Below, in pieces: positions 1 through 7,838 of a stretch of DNA of 64,000 nucleotides. Position 1 is the stretch's first letter, and the number at the start of each line of letters is the position of its first letter. The notes beneath the pieces were generated by a model that ran no database searches, was not told the DNA's origin, and worked only from the letters and a program-made list of their open reading frames with translations. The position numbers and the translations under genes are program-made. This stretch comes from Martinezella hainanensis (GTDB lineage Bacteria > Pseudomonadota > Alphaproteobacteria > Rhizobiales > Rhizobiaceae), in NCBI RefSeq assembly GCF_900094555.1, contig NZ_FMAC01000006.1, positions 455,244-519,243 of the forward strand, written 5' to 3'.

Positions 1-264
1 GATCGCCTCGAGATCGGATTGCGCCGCCTGGACCATCTCCGGATAGAAGGGGTTGCGAATATCCGGGATCAGCATCGCAACGAGATTGGTGCGGCCGGTC
101 CTGAGGCTTTGAGCGAGCGGGTTCGGCACATAGCCAAGCTCCGCGATCGCCTCCTGTACGCGCTTGCGCAAGTCCGCCGACACACGGTCGGCGTGATTCA
201 ACACATGCGACACGGTGGTCGGCGACACTCCGGCACGCTTGGCAACTTTGGCGATTGTAGTCAT
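1..264 (-). CDS. LacI-family transcriptional regulator, N-terminal part (cut by window edge)
   Basis: The minus strand from 264 reads 88 codons without a stop and runs off the left edge. The first residues (MTTIAKVAKRAGVSPTTVS) are a textbook LacI-family helix-turn-helix. The hinge-type stretch follows, with PNPLAQSLRTGRT and then AMLIPDIRNPFYPE, the first beta strand of the periplasmic-binding-like sensor domain. A sugar or related small molecule would normally be the effector, but the sensor domain lies outside the window. The gene is divergent from the membrane-protein operon starting at 471. A strong double palindrome lies 21 bases upstream of its start, so autoregulation, with or without control of the divergent operon, is likely. 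Family assignment is firm; the ligand is unknown. Confidence 0.93.
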   Translation of the reverse strand, partial: MTTIAKVAKRAGVSPTTVSHVLNHADRVSADLRKRVQEAIAELGYVPNPLAQSLRTGRTNLVAMLIPDIRNPFYPEMVQAAQSDLEAI

Positions 265-284
265 ATCGACACGCTACGGTATTG

Positions 285-320
285 TAAATCGATTTGCAAA
301 TGCTTTTGCAAATCGATTTA
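285..320. promoter_or_regulatory. Double LacI-type operator in the divergent promoter region
   Basis: Bases 285-300 and 305-320 form a perfect 16-bp inverted repeat separated by TGCT. Each arm contains the self-complementary core AAATCGATTT, with the central CG typical of LacI-family operators, followed by the palindrome TTTGCAAA. The site lies just upstream of the LacI-family gene at 1-264 and between it and the gene at 471. It is most simply the binding site of that regulator; this is inferred from the sequence. Confidence 0.75.
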
Positions 321-470
321 TCTATCAATCTCCTCAACTGTGCCCACACATAATTCGTTCATACACTACCACTCACCCTTGCCGGATTGGCCGGCTGAGC
401 CAAATAGGGATTGTCGCCGAGCTTCCCTGAGTTGCAGGCGGCCAATGCCACTACTCGATCGCATCAGGCA

Positions 471-1061
471 ATGACCCCATCGGCTGTCAGCAAAGCGAAC
501 AAGGCGCTCTATACCCGGATCATCGCCGGTATCGGCGGGCTGCTGGCGGGCGCACTGTCGCTTGGGTTTTCGATCTACGAAACCCGCACAGGAACGGAGG
601 TGGCGCAGGTGGCACCCGGCAAACCCGTCAATGCGGGCCAGTGGCTGGTTACTCTCAATTCCGGCGGCATCGCCGCGGAGACACCGGACGGCCGACGCCT
701 TCCCGATGGCAAGAAAGCGCTGACACTCGATTTGACGCTTGAGAACATGACGGCGGGAAGCTCGAACTTGTATCGCGATACGTTGAAGCTCGAAAATGTC
801 GCAAACCTTCCAGCTCCACAATTCTATCTCGTCCGCGACGGCGATCTGCTTTGGGACCTCCAGCCGATGATGCCGGAAAAGGTCAAGGTAGTCTGGCAAT
901 TGCCAGCGACACAAACGCTCCCGAAAGTCGTGAACGTCGCGATCGTCGGAACCACTTACAAGCCGAAGGACAATCTCTACGCCGCGCCGGGCTGGTTCAA
1001 TCCGAATGACGTGGCGCGCGTCGGCTTGCCGCTTTCAGCCGGGCAAGGAGCAAATCCTTGA
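471..1061 (+). CDS. Uncharacterised membrane-anchored protein (module gene 1)
   Basis: A 196-residue protein with an N-terminal hydrophobic segment at about residues 12-34 (IIAGIGGLLAGALSLGF) and a soluble extracytoplasmic part predicted to be mostly beta. The ATG at 471 is preferred; the same frame opens at a TTG at 411, but that adds a polar stretch before the membrane segment. The soluble part (for example TLDLTLENMTAGSSNLYRD) has the look of DUF4352-like immunoglobulin-fold proteins, a weak resemblance only. It is first of three tandem genes with the same layout, and the next gene's start overlaps its stop. I cannot assign a function. The group may assemble at the membrane with the convergent multi-pass protein at 2217-3500. 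Confidence 0.7.
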   Translation: MTPSAVSKANKALYTRIIAGIGGLLAGALSLGFSIYETRTGTEVAQVAPGKPVNAGQWLVTLNSGGIAAETPDGRRLPDGKKALTLDLTLENMTAGSSNLYRDTLKLENVANLPAPQFYLVRDGDLLWDLQPMMPEKVKVVWQLPATQTLPKVVNVAIVGTTYKPKDNLYAAPGWFNPNDVARVGLPLSAGQGANP

Positions 1062-1621
1062 TACGCCTTCTGCTTTCCCTGTTGCTCGTCGGCGTCACCG
1101 CCCTGCTTTTGGCCTTCCTGCAATCGACAACACCGAGCTATGCGGTGCTCACCGGCCCCATCGAGACCGCCGGGTTGCAGAAGGATACCGTGTCGAGCAA
1201 GACCTTCAGCGTCAAGGTCGCCAAGGTTTTGCGTGCAAAGACGATCGCGTTTACCTCTTACGGCAAGCCGATTGAACGGCAGACCGAGGGAGTCTGGCTG
1301 ATTATCAGTGTCGAGCTGCAATCGAAATATGACACCATGACCATCCAGGCCGCAGCGATTGAAGGGGCTTCCGGTCGCTCCTACCGGCAGACCCATCGTG
1401 CCGACGGCGCACCTCGCCTCATACCATCAAAGGATTTGCAGCCGGGCCTGCCGACGACGGGCATCTTCATTTTCGAACTGCCGGAAGGTGAAACGAGCAA
1501 TATGACGCTGGTGCTTTCCAGGCAGCCCTCCCCCCAGCTGGACTCGGAAATTCGTGTAAAGCTCGACGGCGGAAGCATCGAAACGCGCGACCGTGCGGAG
1601 ATCGGCAACAATGGCGTCTAG
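1058..1621 (+). CDS. Uncharacterised membrane-anchored protein (module gene 2)
   Basis: A 187-residue protein that starts at TTG 1058, overlapping the previous stop by four bases, with an AAGGAG ribosome site at 1045-1050. Residues 1-22 are a hydrophobic anchor or signal (IRLLLSLLLVGVTALLLAFL). The rest is a beta-rich soluble domain containing LIISVELQSKYDTM, a pattern resembling the strands of DUF4352-like proteins. Size, layout and tight coupling to genes 1 and 3 indicate one operon of three related envelope proteins. No enzymatic motif, lipobox or metal site is visible. The overlapping TTG start suggests translational coupling and fixed stoichiometry. Confidence 0.7.
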   Translation: MIRLLLSLLLVGVTALLLAFLQSTTPSYAVLTGPIETAGLQKDTVSSKTFSVKVAKVLRAKTIAFTSYGKPIERQTEGVWLIISVELQSKYDTMTIQAAAIEGASGRSYRQTHRADGAPRLIPSKDLQPGLPTTGIFIFELPEGETSNMTLVLSRQPSPQLDSEIRVKLDGGSIETRDRAEIGNNGV

Positions 1622-2183
1622 ACGGGAACGGCGGCTCTGGTTGGCATCCTTATTAAGCCTGCCCATCCTGCTGGCGGGCAACTACGCTATCAACGCATGG
1701 CGCAACGCCGAAGATTACATCAAGCGAAACGAGCTGCGCATAAATGACAGCCTCAGTGGACAGCCTTATGCCAAGGCCTCCTGGACACTCAACCAGGCAA
1801 GACTGATCGGTGATGGACGTGACGGGAAAATCACCTTTCCTGGCCAGATGCGCCTCGTGGTCATAAGGCTCGCTGCGACGGCTGAAGACGATATTGGGCA
1901 GTCCTGGGCTCAATGCAGCCTGACCCTGACGGACCGAAAGGGACGACGCTGGCAGCCTCTCAATTTCATTCTTTCCAAGGATCTCAGCCGCGACCTCGAT
2001 CCACAGGCCACACCTATCGATGGCTGCGATACCGTATCGCGCCAACCGCCCGCCAAGGGCGCAAGTACACTCATGGAGGAAAAATTCGTCGTGCCGGCCG
2101 ATGCACTCCCGTCTCTGTCGGCACAACTGAGTTTTGCTTCGACGAGGCCGGACGCCATATCCTTCCCGTTACGGCTGAACTGA
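1611..2183 (+). CDS. Uncharacterised membrane-anchored protein (module gene 3)
   Basis: A 190-residue protein. The ATG at 1611 is preferred over an upstream GTG at 1593 because GGAG lies at normal spacing before it, and it overlaps the end of gene 2. A basic N-terminus (MASRRERRLW) precedes a transmembrane segment at about residues 9-27. The soluble part contains MRLVVIRLAATAEDD and two cysteines, at CSLTLTD and DGCDT, that could form a disulfide outside the cytoplasm. It shares the anchor plus beta-domain plan of genes 1 and 2. It ends 33 bases from the end of the convergent multi-pass gene. Function unknown. Confidence 0.7.
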   Translation: MASRRERRLWLASLLSLPILLAGNYAINAWRNAEDYIKRNELRINDSLSGQPYAKASWTLNQARLIGDGRDGKITFPGQMRLVVIRLAATAEDDIGQSWAQCSLTLTDRKGRRWQPLNFILSKDLSRDLDPQATPIDGCDTVSRQPPAKGASTLMEEKFVVPADALPSLSAQLSFASTRPDAISFPLRLN

Positions 2184-2216
2184 CGTGATTCCGTAAAAGC
2201 TAAGCCACTCCAGGCA

Positions 2217-3500
2217 TCAGCTTCCGCCGCGACGCCATTCCCGTCCTTGCGCGAAGCCGATTTCGAGCGCCGCAGCAAGCAGGCAAATCTTGATCGGCAT
2301 GATGAGGACACCATCGCCCGGCGCGCTTGGGTTGCCAAAAACGAGCGAAATGGCCTGCGCAATCATCTGCCACAAGGGCAGATCATGCGGCCCAATGAGT
2401 CTGGATGTAGCGTACCAGGCCCAGGCCGATCCCCAATCCAGCAGCCGATACAGCAGAATGACTGATAGCATCAGCCCAAGACCGGAACCCAGGGTAAGCC
2501 CGACGCCCTCGGCTAAGGCACGATAGCGTTTCGCCGTCCCCGCGATGAAATGCGAAATGAAGTCGCGGATTGCCTTCGGCAACGACTGCCAGCGCGAGAC
2601 GGCACGCGCCACGCGGCCTTCCGCCAGCGGACGTTCGCCATTGATGTCATAGCCATAGACCAAGGCGGCGAGCGTCAGCCAGACGACGGGATAGAGAGCA
2701 TAGAGGAACAGGCCGCGCATTTGCCCGGAAAGGGAAAGCGAGGCATCTTCCGCCGTCGGCGGAAAGAGAGTTGCCGCTGCAGCATCGGCGACCGGGTTGA
2801 GAAAGCCGAAGAAATGCCCGATCGCTTCGGGAAGCTTGGCGATCCAGGAGCGGATATCGCCTTCCCAGTTTGAAATGACAAAGAGACCGATGAAGGCCCA
2901 GTTTGCCTCGCAAACGACGATGATGATCGCCCAGATCGGCGCTTTCGAACGCGCATGCATGAATTTGGCGAAGCGCCTGACCACCCAGGCGACGGCGACC
3001 GACACGAGGAGCCAGGCGCTACTGCCGAATTTCAGGGGATTATAATCCTCGCCGAACAGCATCAGGTCGAGCGAAAGCCTGGAATATTCCCTCACGGTAT
3101 CGCCGAGAAAGCCCCAAGCTGCGTAGTAGGCGAAGAACGGCACGAGGGTCAGCGCGAGGATCGAGGTGAAGCCGGGCGTCGCAGAACTGTCGCCGGTATC
3201 GGCTTCCGGCCGGGCAGCCGCAACGCGCGAGGCGGCGTCAAGCGACGGCAGCCCGGGCCGCACGGTCTCGAACAGCGCGACGATGATGACAAGCTTCAGG
3301 AGCACGACAAGGGCCAGGGTAGAAAGCCCCGCCAATGCATTCAGCCGGCCAATCATGACGGCAAGTTCGTTGAGAAGCGAATTACCAATCAGCCCAAGCA
3401 GCCAGAGCGCCATCAACTGCGGCCAGAAGCGCCACAGCAGTTGCAGGGTCAGCGATGGCAGCCGGAGCGGCGGGCGGGTATCCTGGGAGAGAACCGTCAT
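2217..3500 (-). CDS. Uncharacterised multi-pass membrane protein
   Basis: A protein of about 427 residues with roughly eight predicted transmembrane segments (for example LALVVLLKLVIIVALFE, ILALTLVPFFAYYAAW and GLTLGSGLGLMLSVILLY) and no recognisable transporter or enzyme signature. The frame is open to 3698, but that would overlap the end of the LacI gene at 3592. The ATG at 3500, 91 bases beyond that gene's stop, is the reasonable start, although no strong ribosome site is seen. Its end faces the three-gene membrane-anchored operon at 471-2183 with only 33 bases between, suggesting a functional association. Integral membrane protein: firm. Role: unknown. Confidence 0.72.
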   Translation of the reverse strand: MTVLSQDTRPPLRLPSLTLQLLWRFWPQLMALWLLGLIGNSLLNELAVMIGRLNALAGLSTLALVVLLKLVIIVALFETVRPGLPSLDAASRVAAARPEADTGDSSATPGFTSILALTLVPFFAYYAAWGFLGDTVREYSRLSLDLMLFGEDYNPLKFGSSAWLLVSVAVAWVVRRFAKFMHARSKAPIWAIIIVVCEANWAFIGLFVISNWEGDIRSWIAKLPEAIGHFFGFLNPVADAAAATLFPPTAEDASLSLSGQMRGLFLYALYPVVWLTLAALVYGYDINGERPLAEGRVARAVSRWQSLPKAIRDFISHFIAGTAKRYRALAEGVGLTLGSGLGLMLSVILLYRLLDWGSAWAWYATSRLIGPHDLPLWQMIAQAISLVFGNPSAPGDGVLIMPIKICLLAAALEIGFAQGREWRRGGS

Positions 3501-3591
3501 GACGCGTATAGTAGCAATCGAACCGCCAGTCGCCAAGACGCCGCTCAACCTGCCAAGCGAACGGATCGCCTGCGGCTGCCCGCAGGATCCA

Positions 3592-4734
3592 TCAAACCTT
3601 TCGCACTTTGCGCCCGGTTCTAACGCCAACCGGTGCGGCAACGGAGGCACGTTTGACAAGCGAGCACTCCAGCTTGGTGATCTGGTAGCGGCGCTCACGA
3701 GGCAGCATGGCCGTTTCGAGATGTTCGATCGCCCATTGGCCCATGGCCATGTGGGGCAGGATCGAGGTCGTCAAGGGCGGCACGAGATGACGGCAGATGT
3801 CTTCATCGTCGTAGCCCATGACCGACATGTCCTCCGGAATGTGGAGCCCCGCCTCCTTCAGCGCTTCGTAGCAGCCGATGGCGGTGCGGTCGTTCTGGCA
3901 GAAGATCGCAGTTGGACGTTCGGGAAGCGAAAGCAGCTTCATGGTGCCGGAATAGCCGGCGCTCGCCGACCAGTCGCCTTCGATGACGAGCTCCGGATCG
4001 AATGGAATGTCGGCTGTTGCCAAGGCTCGGCGATAGCCGGTCAATCGATCCTGGGCGGCCTGCATCCACGGCTCACCCGTGATCGTCGCAATGCGATGGT
4101 GGCCATGCGAGATCAGATGCCGGGTCGCGGTCTGCCCGCCGGCGATCTCGCTCGGAACGACAGCCGGAAAGGCATAGTCGGACGTATAGCAATTCAGGAG
4201 AATGATCGGAATATTGAGATCGTAGAGATAATCCGGCACCTCCACCTCACGGGTGAATATCGTCATGTAGATGAGCGCCGAAATACCGCTGTTGCTGAGC
4301 GCCTTGATCGCTCTCGGCTCCATAATGGGATCGCTCATGGTCTGTGCGACGAGCAGAACGTTTCCGGCGTTCCAGCATGCCTCGCGAGCCCCCTCGATCG
4401 CAACGACGGCTTCCGGACTGGTGGCGAGCTGGTCGACGGCAAAGCCGATGACGCCATCGAGCTTCGAAGGCGACAGGAGCGCCGGCGGCGTGGCAAGCAC
4501 GGGCGCGACATAGCCGAGCTCGCGGGCTGCCTCGATGACCCTCTCGCGGGTCTGCTGCGACAGGCGCATGCCGGGCGTATTGTTAAGAACGAAGGATACT
4601 GCGCTCTGCGAACATCCGGCCGCCTTGGCAATATCGGTCATCGTGACCCTGCTGCCGGAACGACGGCCGCTTCGCTTCGATATCCTGTTGTCGACGGCCG
4701 TGCGATCGCCGTTTGCGGCCGATATCTTCTTCAT
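3592..4734 (-). CDS. LacI-family transcriptional regulator
   Basis: A 380-residue regulator. An unusually long basic leader (about 30 residues) precedes the helix-turn-helix MTDIAKAAGCSQSAVSFVLN. The Peripla_BP_3 type sensor domain runs from about residue 90 and contains the typical MGYDDEDICRHLVPPLTT segment near the C-terminus. The gene is divergent from the sugar-binding protein gene at 5106 and very probably controls that ABC transporter operon in response to its sugar. The usual start could instead be the internal methionine at the helix-turn-helix, but the longer frame keeps the same codon use. Family certain; ligand not deducible. Confidence 0.93.
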   Translation of the reverse strand: MKKISAANGDRTAVDNRISKRSGRRSGSRVTMTDIAKAAGCSQSAVSFVLNNTPGMRLSQQTRERVIEAARELGYVAPVLATPPALLSPSKLDGVIGFAVDQLATSPEAVVAIEGAREACWNAGNVLLVAQTMSDPIMEPRAIKALSNSGISALIYMTIFTREVEVPDYLYDLNIPIILLNCYTSDYAFPAVVPSEIAGGQTATRHLISHGHHRIATITGEPWMQAAQDRLTGYRRALATADIPFDPELVIEGDWSASAGYSGTMKLLSLPERPTAIFCQNDRTAIGCYEALKEAGLHIPEDMSVMGYDDEDICRHLVPPLTTSILPHMAMGQWAIEHLETAMLPRERRYQITKLECSLVKRASVAAPVGVRTGRKVRKV

Positions 4735-5105
4735 AACTGCGTCTCATCTCCCCTGAAGCGAAATCGGCCTACAATCCCCACGGCCGTTTTCATGCGCTAA
4801 TATTTATTATCATCAATCGAGCAATTTCGGCAACCGGTGCAGATGCGCATACAATCATCACCCACATCTTCAGGCTCAAGATCTTTTGCAATTGAAGCAA
4901 ATAGCTAGATTTTCGGGACTTCGGCGCTTAACCCGCGCGAAATTGTATTACTAATTCTATTTACTAATCGAAATTAGTCGTATACCGTCGCTCCCGTGGT
5001 TGGACGTGCCTTATCTCGCTTGGCGAGAAACCCTAGGAGGGGGTTCAGGACGGACGGCTGCGAGTTGCAACTAGATCCCGTCAGCGGATCTATGGGAGGA
5101 TGATC
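4735..5105. other. Divergent promoter region between LacI gene and sugar ABC operon
   Basis: This stretch of 371 bases has no gene and is AT-rich compared with its surroundings. It contains the inverted repeat ACTAAT-CGAA-ATTAGT at 4963-4978 and a further TACTAAT at 4949-4955, a candidate operator with a central CG for the LacI-family protein encoded at 3592-4734. No clear sigma-70 promoter can be assigned with confidence. The region ends in the GGGAGG ribosome site of the binding-protein gene. Confidence 0.5.
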
Positions 5106-6062
5106 ATGAAGTACGTAACACGGGGCGCTGCCGCCTTTGCGGCAGGGTTGCTGCTGAGCTATGCAACGGCGACCTATGCCGCCGACAAGCCGACTCTCGC
5201 ATTTGTGGTCAACGGCGCATCCGACTTCTGGAAGGCGGCCGAAGCCGGCGTCAAGAAGGCCCAGGCCGAACTGCCGGACTTCAATATGGAATTGAAATAC
5301 CCTGAACAATCGTCGGTCGCGATCCAGCAGCGACTGATGGAAGATCTCGTGGCAGCCGGAGTCAAGGGCATCATGGTTTCCGCCGTCGATCCCAAGACTT
5401 CGACAGAGGGGCTGAACAAGATCGGCTCGGAAACCGCGCTGTTTACCACCGATAGCGACGCACCGGATACGAACCGCGTCGCCTATATCGGCTCATCGAA
5501 CATCGATGCCGGCAAACAGGCCGCCGAAATCGCCAAGAAAGCCATGCCGAACGGGGGCAAATGCATCGGCTTCGTGGGGCTTCTCGGCGCCGACAATGCC
5601 AAGGAGCGCATCCAGGGCATGAAGGACGGCCTGGCGGGCACGAAGATCGAATTGACCGACGTGCGCGGCGATGACATCGACCAGACAAGAGCAAAGAAGA
5701 ACGTCGAAGACGCGCTCGTTGCAAGCCCTGACGTCACCTGCATGGTCGGCTTCTATTCCTACAATACGCCGCGCATCTACGAAGCGCTGCGCGAAGCCGG
5801 CAAGCTCGGCCAGATCACCGTCGTCGGTTTCGATGATGATCCGATCACGCTTGGCGGCGTCAAGGAAGGAACGATCGCCGCAACGGTCGTGCAGCAGCCC
5901 TATCTCTGGGCCTATCAGGGCATGAAGCTGATGGCCGCCTATCTGAAGGGCGACAAGTCGGGGATCCCGGACGGCAAGCTCATCATCATCCCGACCAAGA
6001 TCATCGGCAAGGACGATGTCGATGCCTATGCGGCCAATCTGAAGGCTATGGCAGGCAATTAA
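5106..6062 (+). CDS. Sugar ABC transporter periplasmic substrate-binding protein (RbsB-like)
   Basis: A 318-residue periplasmic protein of the ribose/galactose binding family (Peripla_BP_4). The signal peptide ends near residue 27 (ATATYAADKP). The mature part begins TLAFVVNGASDFWKAAEAGVK, typical of the family's first strand and helix, and contains VGFDDDPITLGGVKEGTIAATVVQQP near the end. The ATG at 5106 is preferred over one at 5100 because GGGAGG at 5094-5099 is then correctly spaced. It is first of a binding protein, ATPase and permease set. Substrate is probably a pentose or similar monosaccharide, but this cannot be fixed from sequence. Confidence 0.93.
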   Translation: MKYVTRGAAAFAAGLLLSYATATYAADKPTLAFVVNGASDFWKAAEAGVKKAQAELPDFNMELKYPEQSSVAIQQRLMEDLVAAGVKGIMVSAVDPKTSTEGLNKIGSETALFTTDSDAPDTNRVAYIGSSNIDAGKQAAEIAKKAMPNGGKCIGFVGLLGADNAKERIQGMKDGLAGTKIELTDVRGDDIDQTRAKKNVEDALVASPDVTCMVGFYSYNTPRIYEALREAGKLGQITVVGFDDDPITLGGVKEGTIAATVVQQPYLWAYQGMKLMAAYLKGDKSGIPDGKLIIIPTKIIGKDDVDAYAANLKAMAGN

Positions 6063-6073
6063 GGCCAGCCCGC

Positions 6074-6104
6074 AGCAGCGCCGGTTGCGGGGACCGGCGC
6101 TGCT
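6074..6104 (+). terminator. Intercistronic hairpin after the binding-protein gene
   Basis: A perfect 12-bp stem (6074-6085 with 6093-6104) and a 7-base loop lie 12 bases after the binding-protein stop, without a following T run. In binding-protein-dependent operons such hairpins typically stabilise the upstream mRNA or cause partial termination, giving excess binding protein over membrane components. Confidence 0.65.
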
Positions 6105-6167
6105 CGAATGCAATTGCTCACGTCGCCGCGGCTCTCGAAGCCACATCGCACAGGCATGATATTCGTT

Positions 6168-7709
6168 ATGAATCAACGCTCGGATACATTGGCATCGGCT
6201 GAAACCACAGCACCCTTTCTCAGCCTTTCGGGGATCGGCAAGACCTATCCGGGCGTGGTAGCGCTCGATAATTTCTCGATGGACGTCAGCCCCGGCGAAG
6301 TGATCGGTCTTGTCGGCGAGAACGGCGCGGGCAAATCGACGCTCATGAAAATTCTCGGCGGCGTGGTTAAACCGGATCACGGCAGCATTCGGCTCGATGG
6401 AGCCGAGCACGGTGCCTTCACGGTCGAAAGCAGCATCGCGTCCGGGATCGCCTTCGTCCATCAAGAGCTTAACCTATTTGAAAATCTCGATGTTGCGGCC
6501 AATATTTTCCTCGGCCGCGAACCACTGCGCGGCGGCGCCCTGAAGCTGGTCGACCGTACCCGCCTGCGTGAGATGGTCACCCCTCTGCTGAAACGCGTCG
6601 GCGCCAATTTCTCACCGGATACGCCGGTTGCTGCGCTTTCGCTTGCCCAGCAGCAGATGGTCGAAATCGCCAAGGCATTGTCCATCAATGCCCGCCTCGT
6701 CATTCTCGACGAGCCGACCTCGAGCCTGCCGCTCGCCGAGACGGAAAAGCTGCTGGCTGTCATATCCTCGCTGAAGGCCGAAGGCATCAGCGTCATCTTC
6801 ATCTCGCACCGCCTGCATGAGGTCGAGCGCGTCGCCGATCGCGTCATCGTTCTGCGCGACGGCACACTTGTCGGCACGTTGCCGAAAGACGCGATCGACC
6901 ACGATCGCATGGTGAAGCTGATGATCGGCAGGGCATTGGCTGCACGCTCCGTGGAGGCGGCCCGTCCGCCGGGCGATATCGCGCTGAAGATCGCGGCAAT
7001 TCGCACCGCCGCCTATCCAACACAGCCCGTCAACCTGGATATCCGTTACGGCGAAATCCTCGGTCTTGCCGGCCTCGTCGGCTCAGGCAGGACGGAGCTC
7101 GCACGTGTCCTCTTCGGGGTCGATCACAGCTATGGCGGCAACATCGCCCTTGGCGGACGGGACCTGAGACTGCGATCGGCGAGGGACGCCGTCGCCAATG
7201 GCATTTTTCTCGTGCCGGAAGATCGCAAGCTGAACGGCATTCTGCTCGATATGCCGATTTCGCAAAACATATCCCTGCCCAACCTTCCCGCCTTCGCGCG
7301 CCGTTCCATGGTTTCGCCGGAGCGCGAAAATGCCGTGGCCGAAACGCAGCGCAGGCAGCTCGCCATCAAGACGCCATCGGTCTCAACCCGCACCGGCACG
7401 CTTTCGGGCGGCAACCAGCAGAAGGTCGTGCTCGCCAAATGGCTTGCCATGCACCCGAAGGTGTTGATCTTCGACGAGCCCACCCGTGGCATCGATATCG
7501 GCGCAAAGAGCGAAATCTACAGCCTGATGCGCAAGCTCGCGGATGCCGGCGTTGCGATCCTGATGATCTCGAGCGACATGGAGGAGGTGATCGGCGTCTC
7601 CGACCGCATCGCGGTCATGCATGAGGGCCGGATCTCCGGCATCCTCGAGAAGGATCAGTTCAGTCAGGAAAATGTGCTTTTGCTGGCCGTCGGCAAGACG
7701 CTACACTAG
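6168..7709 (+). CDS. Sugar ABC transporter ATP-binding protein (RbsA/MglA-like, two nucleotide-binding domains)
   Basis: A protein of about 513 residues carrying two ABC domains in one chain, as usual for carbohydrate uptake CUT2 importers. The first domain has Walker A GENGAGKST near residue 50, a signature-like SLAQQQMVEIAKAL, and Walker B LVILDEPTSSL. The second has the degenerate Walker A GLVGSGRTEL but an intact LSGGNQQKVVLAKWL and LIFDEPTRGIDIGAK, the asymmetry known in RbsA. The start is uncertain: the frame opens at ATG 6108, and 6168 fits the usual N-terminal length, but neither has a strong ribosome site. It energises import with the proteins at 5106 and 7839. Confidence 0.93.
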   Translation: MNQRSDTLASAETTAPFLSLSGIGKTYPGVVALDNFSMDVSPGEVIGLVGENGAGKSTLMKILGGVVKPDHGSIRLDGAEHGAFTVESSIASGIAFVHQELNLFENLDVAANIFLGREPLRGGALKLVDRTRLREMVTPLLKRVGANFSPDTPVAALSLAQQQMVEIAKALSINARLVILDEPTSSLPLAETEKLLAVISSLKAEGISVIFISHRLHEVERVADRVIVLRDGTLVGTLPKDAIDHDRMVKLMIGRALAARSVEAARPPGDIALKIAAIRTAAYPTQPVNLDIRYGEILGLAGLVGSGRTELARVLFGVDHSYGGNIALGGRDLRLRSARDAVANGIFLVPEDRKLNGILLDMPISQNISLPNLPAFARRSMVSPERENAVAETQRRQLAIKTPSVSTRTGTLSGGNQQKVVLAKWLAMHPKVLIFDEPTRGIDIGAKSEIYSLMRKLADAGVAILMISSDMEEVIGVSDRIAVMHEGRISGILEKDQFSQENVLLLAVGKTLH

Positions 7710-7811
7710 AGCGGTTCGGCTCCCCATGGAATCTTGAACCGCTCTATCTCATTGTTTTTATGCAATTCCGGACGGAAAGCCGCTGCGCAATTTTCCTGGA
7801 ATTGCTCTAAC
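7708..7811. repeat. RIME-like rhizobial palindromic intergenic repeat
   Basis: About 104 bases beginning inside the TAG stop of the ATPase gene form two consecutive hairpins. The first is AGAGCGGTTC (7708-7717) with GAACCGCTCT (7736-7745). The second is bounded by AATTCC and GGAATT around a CGGACGG...CCGCTGCGC core. The wording and two-palindrome structure match my recollection of the RIME class of short repeats scattered through Rhizobium and Sinorhizobium intergenic regions. It separates the ATPase and permease genes within one operon. Confidence 0.7.
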
Positions 7812-7838
7812 GGCTGCTGCCAATGGGAATTGATATCG

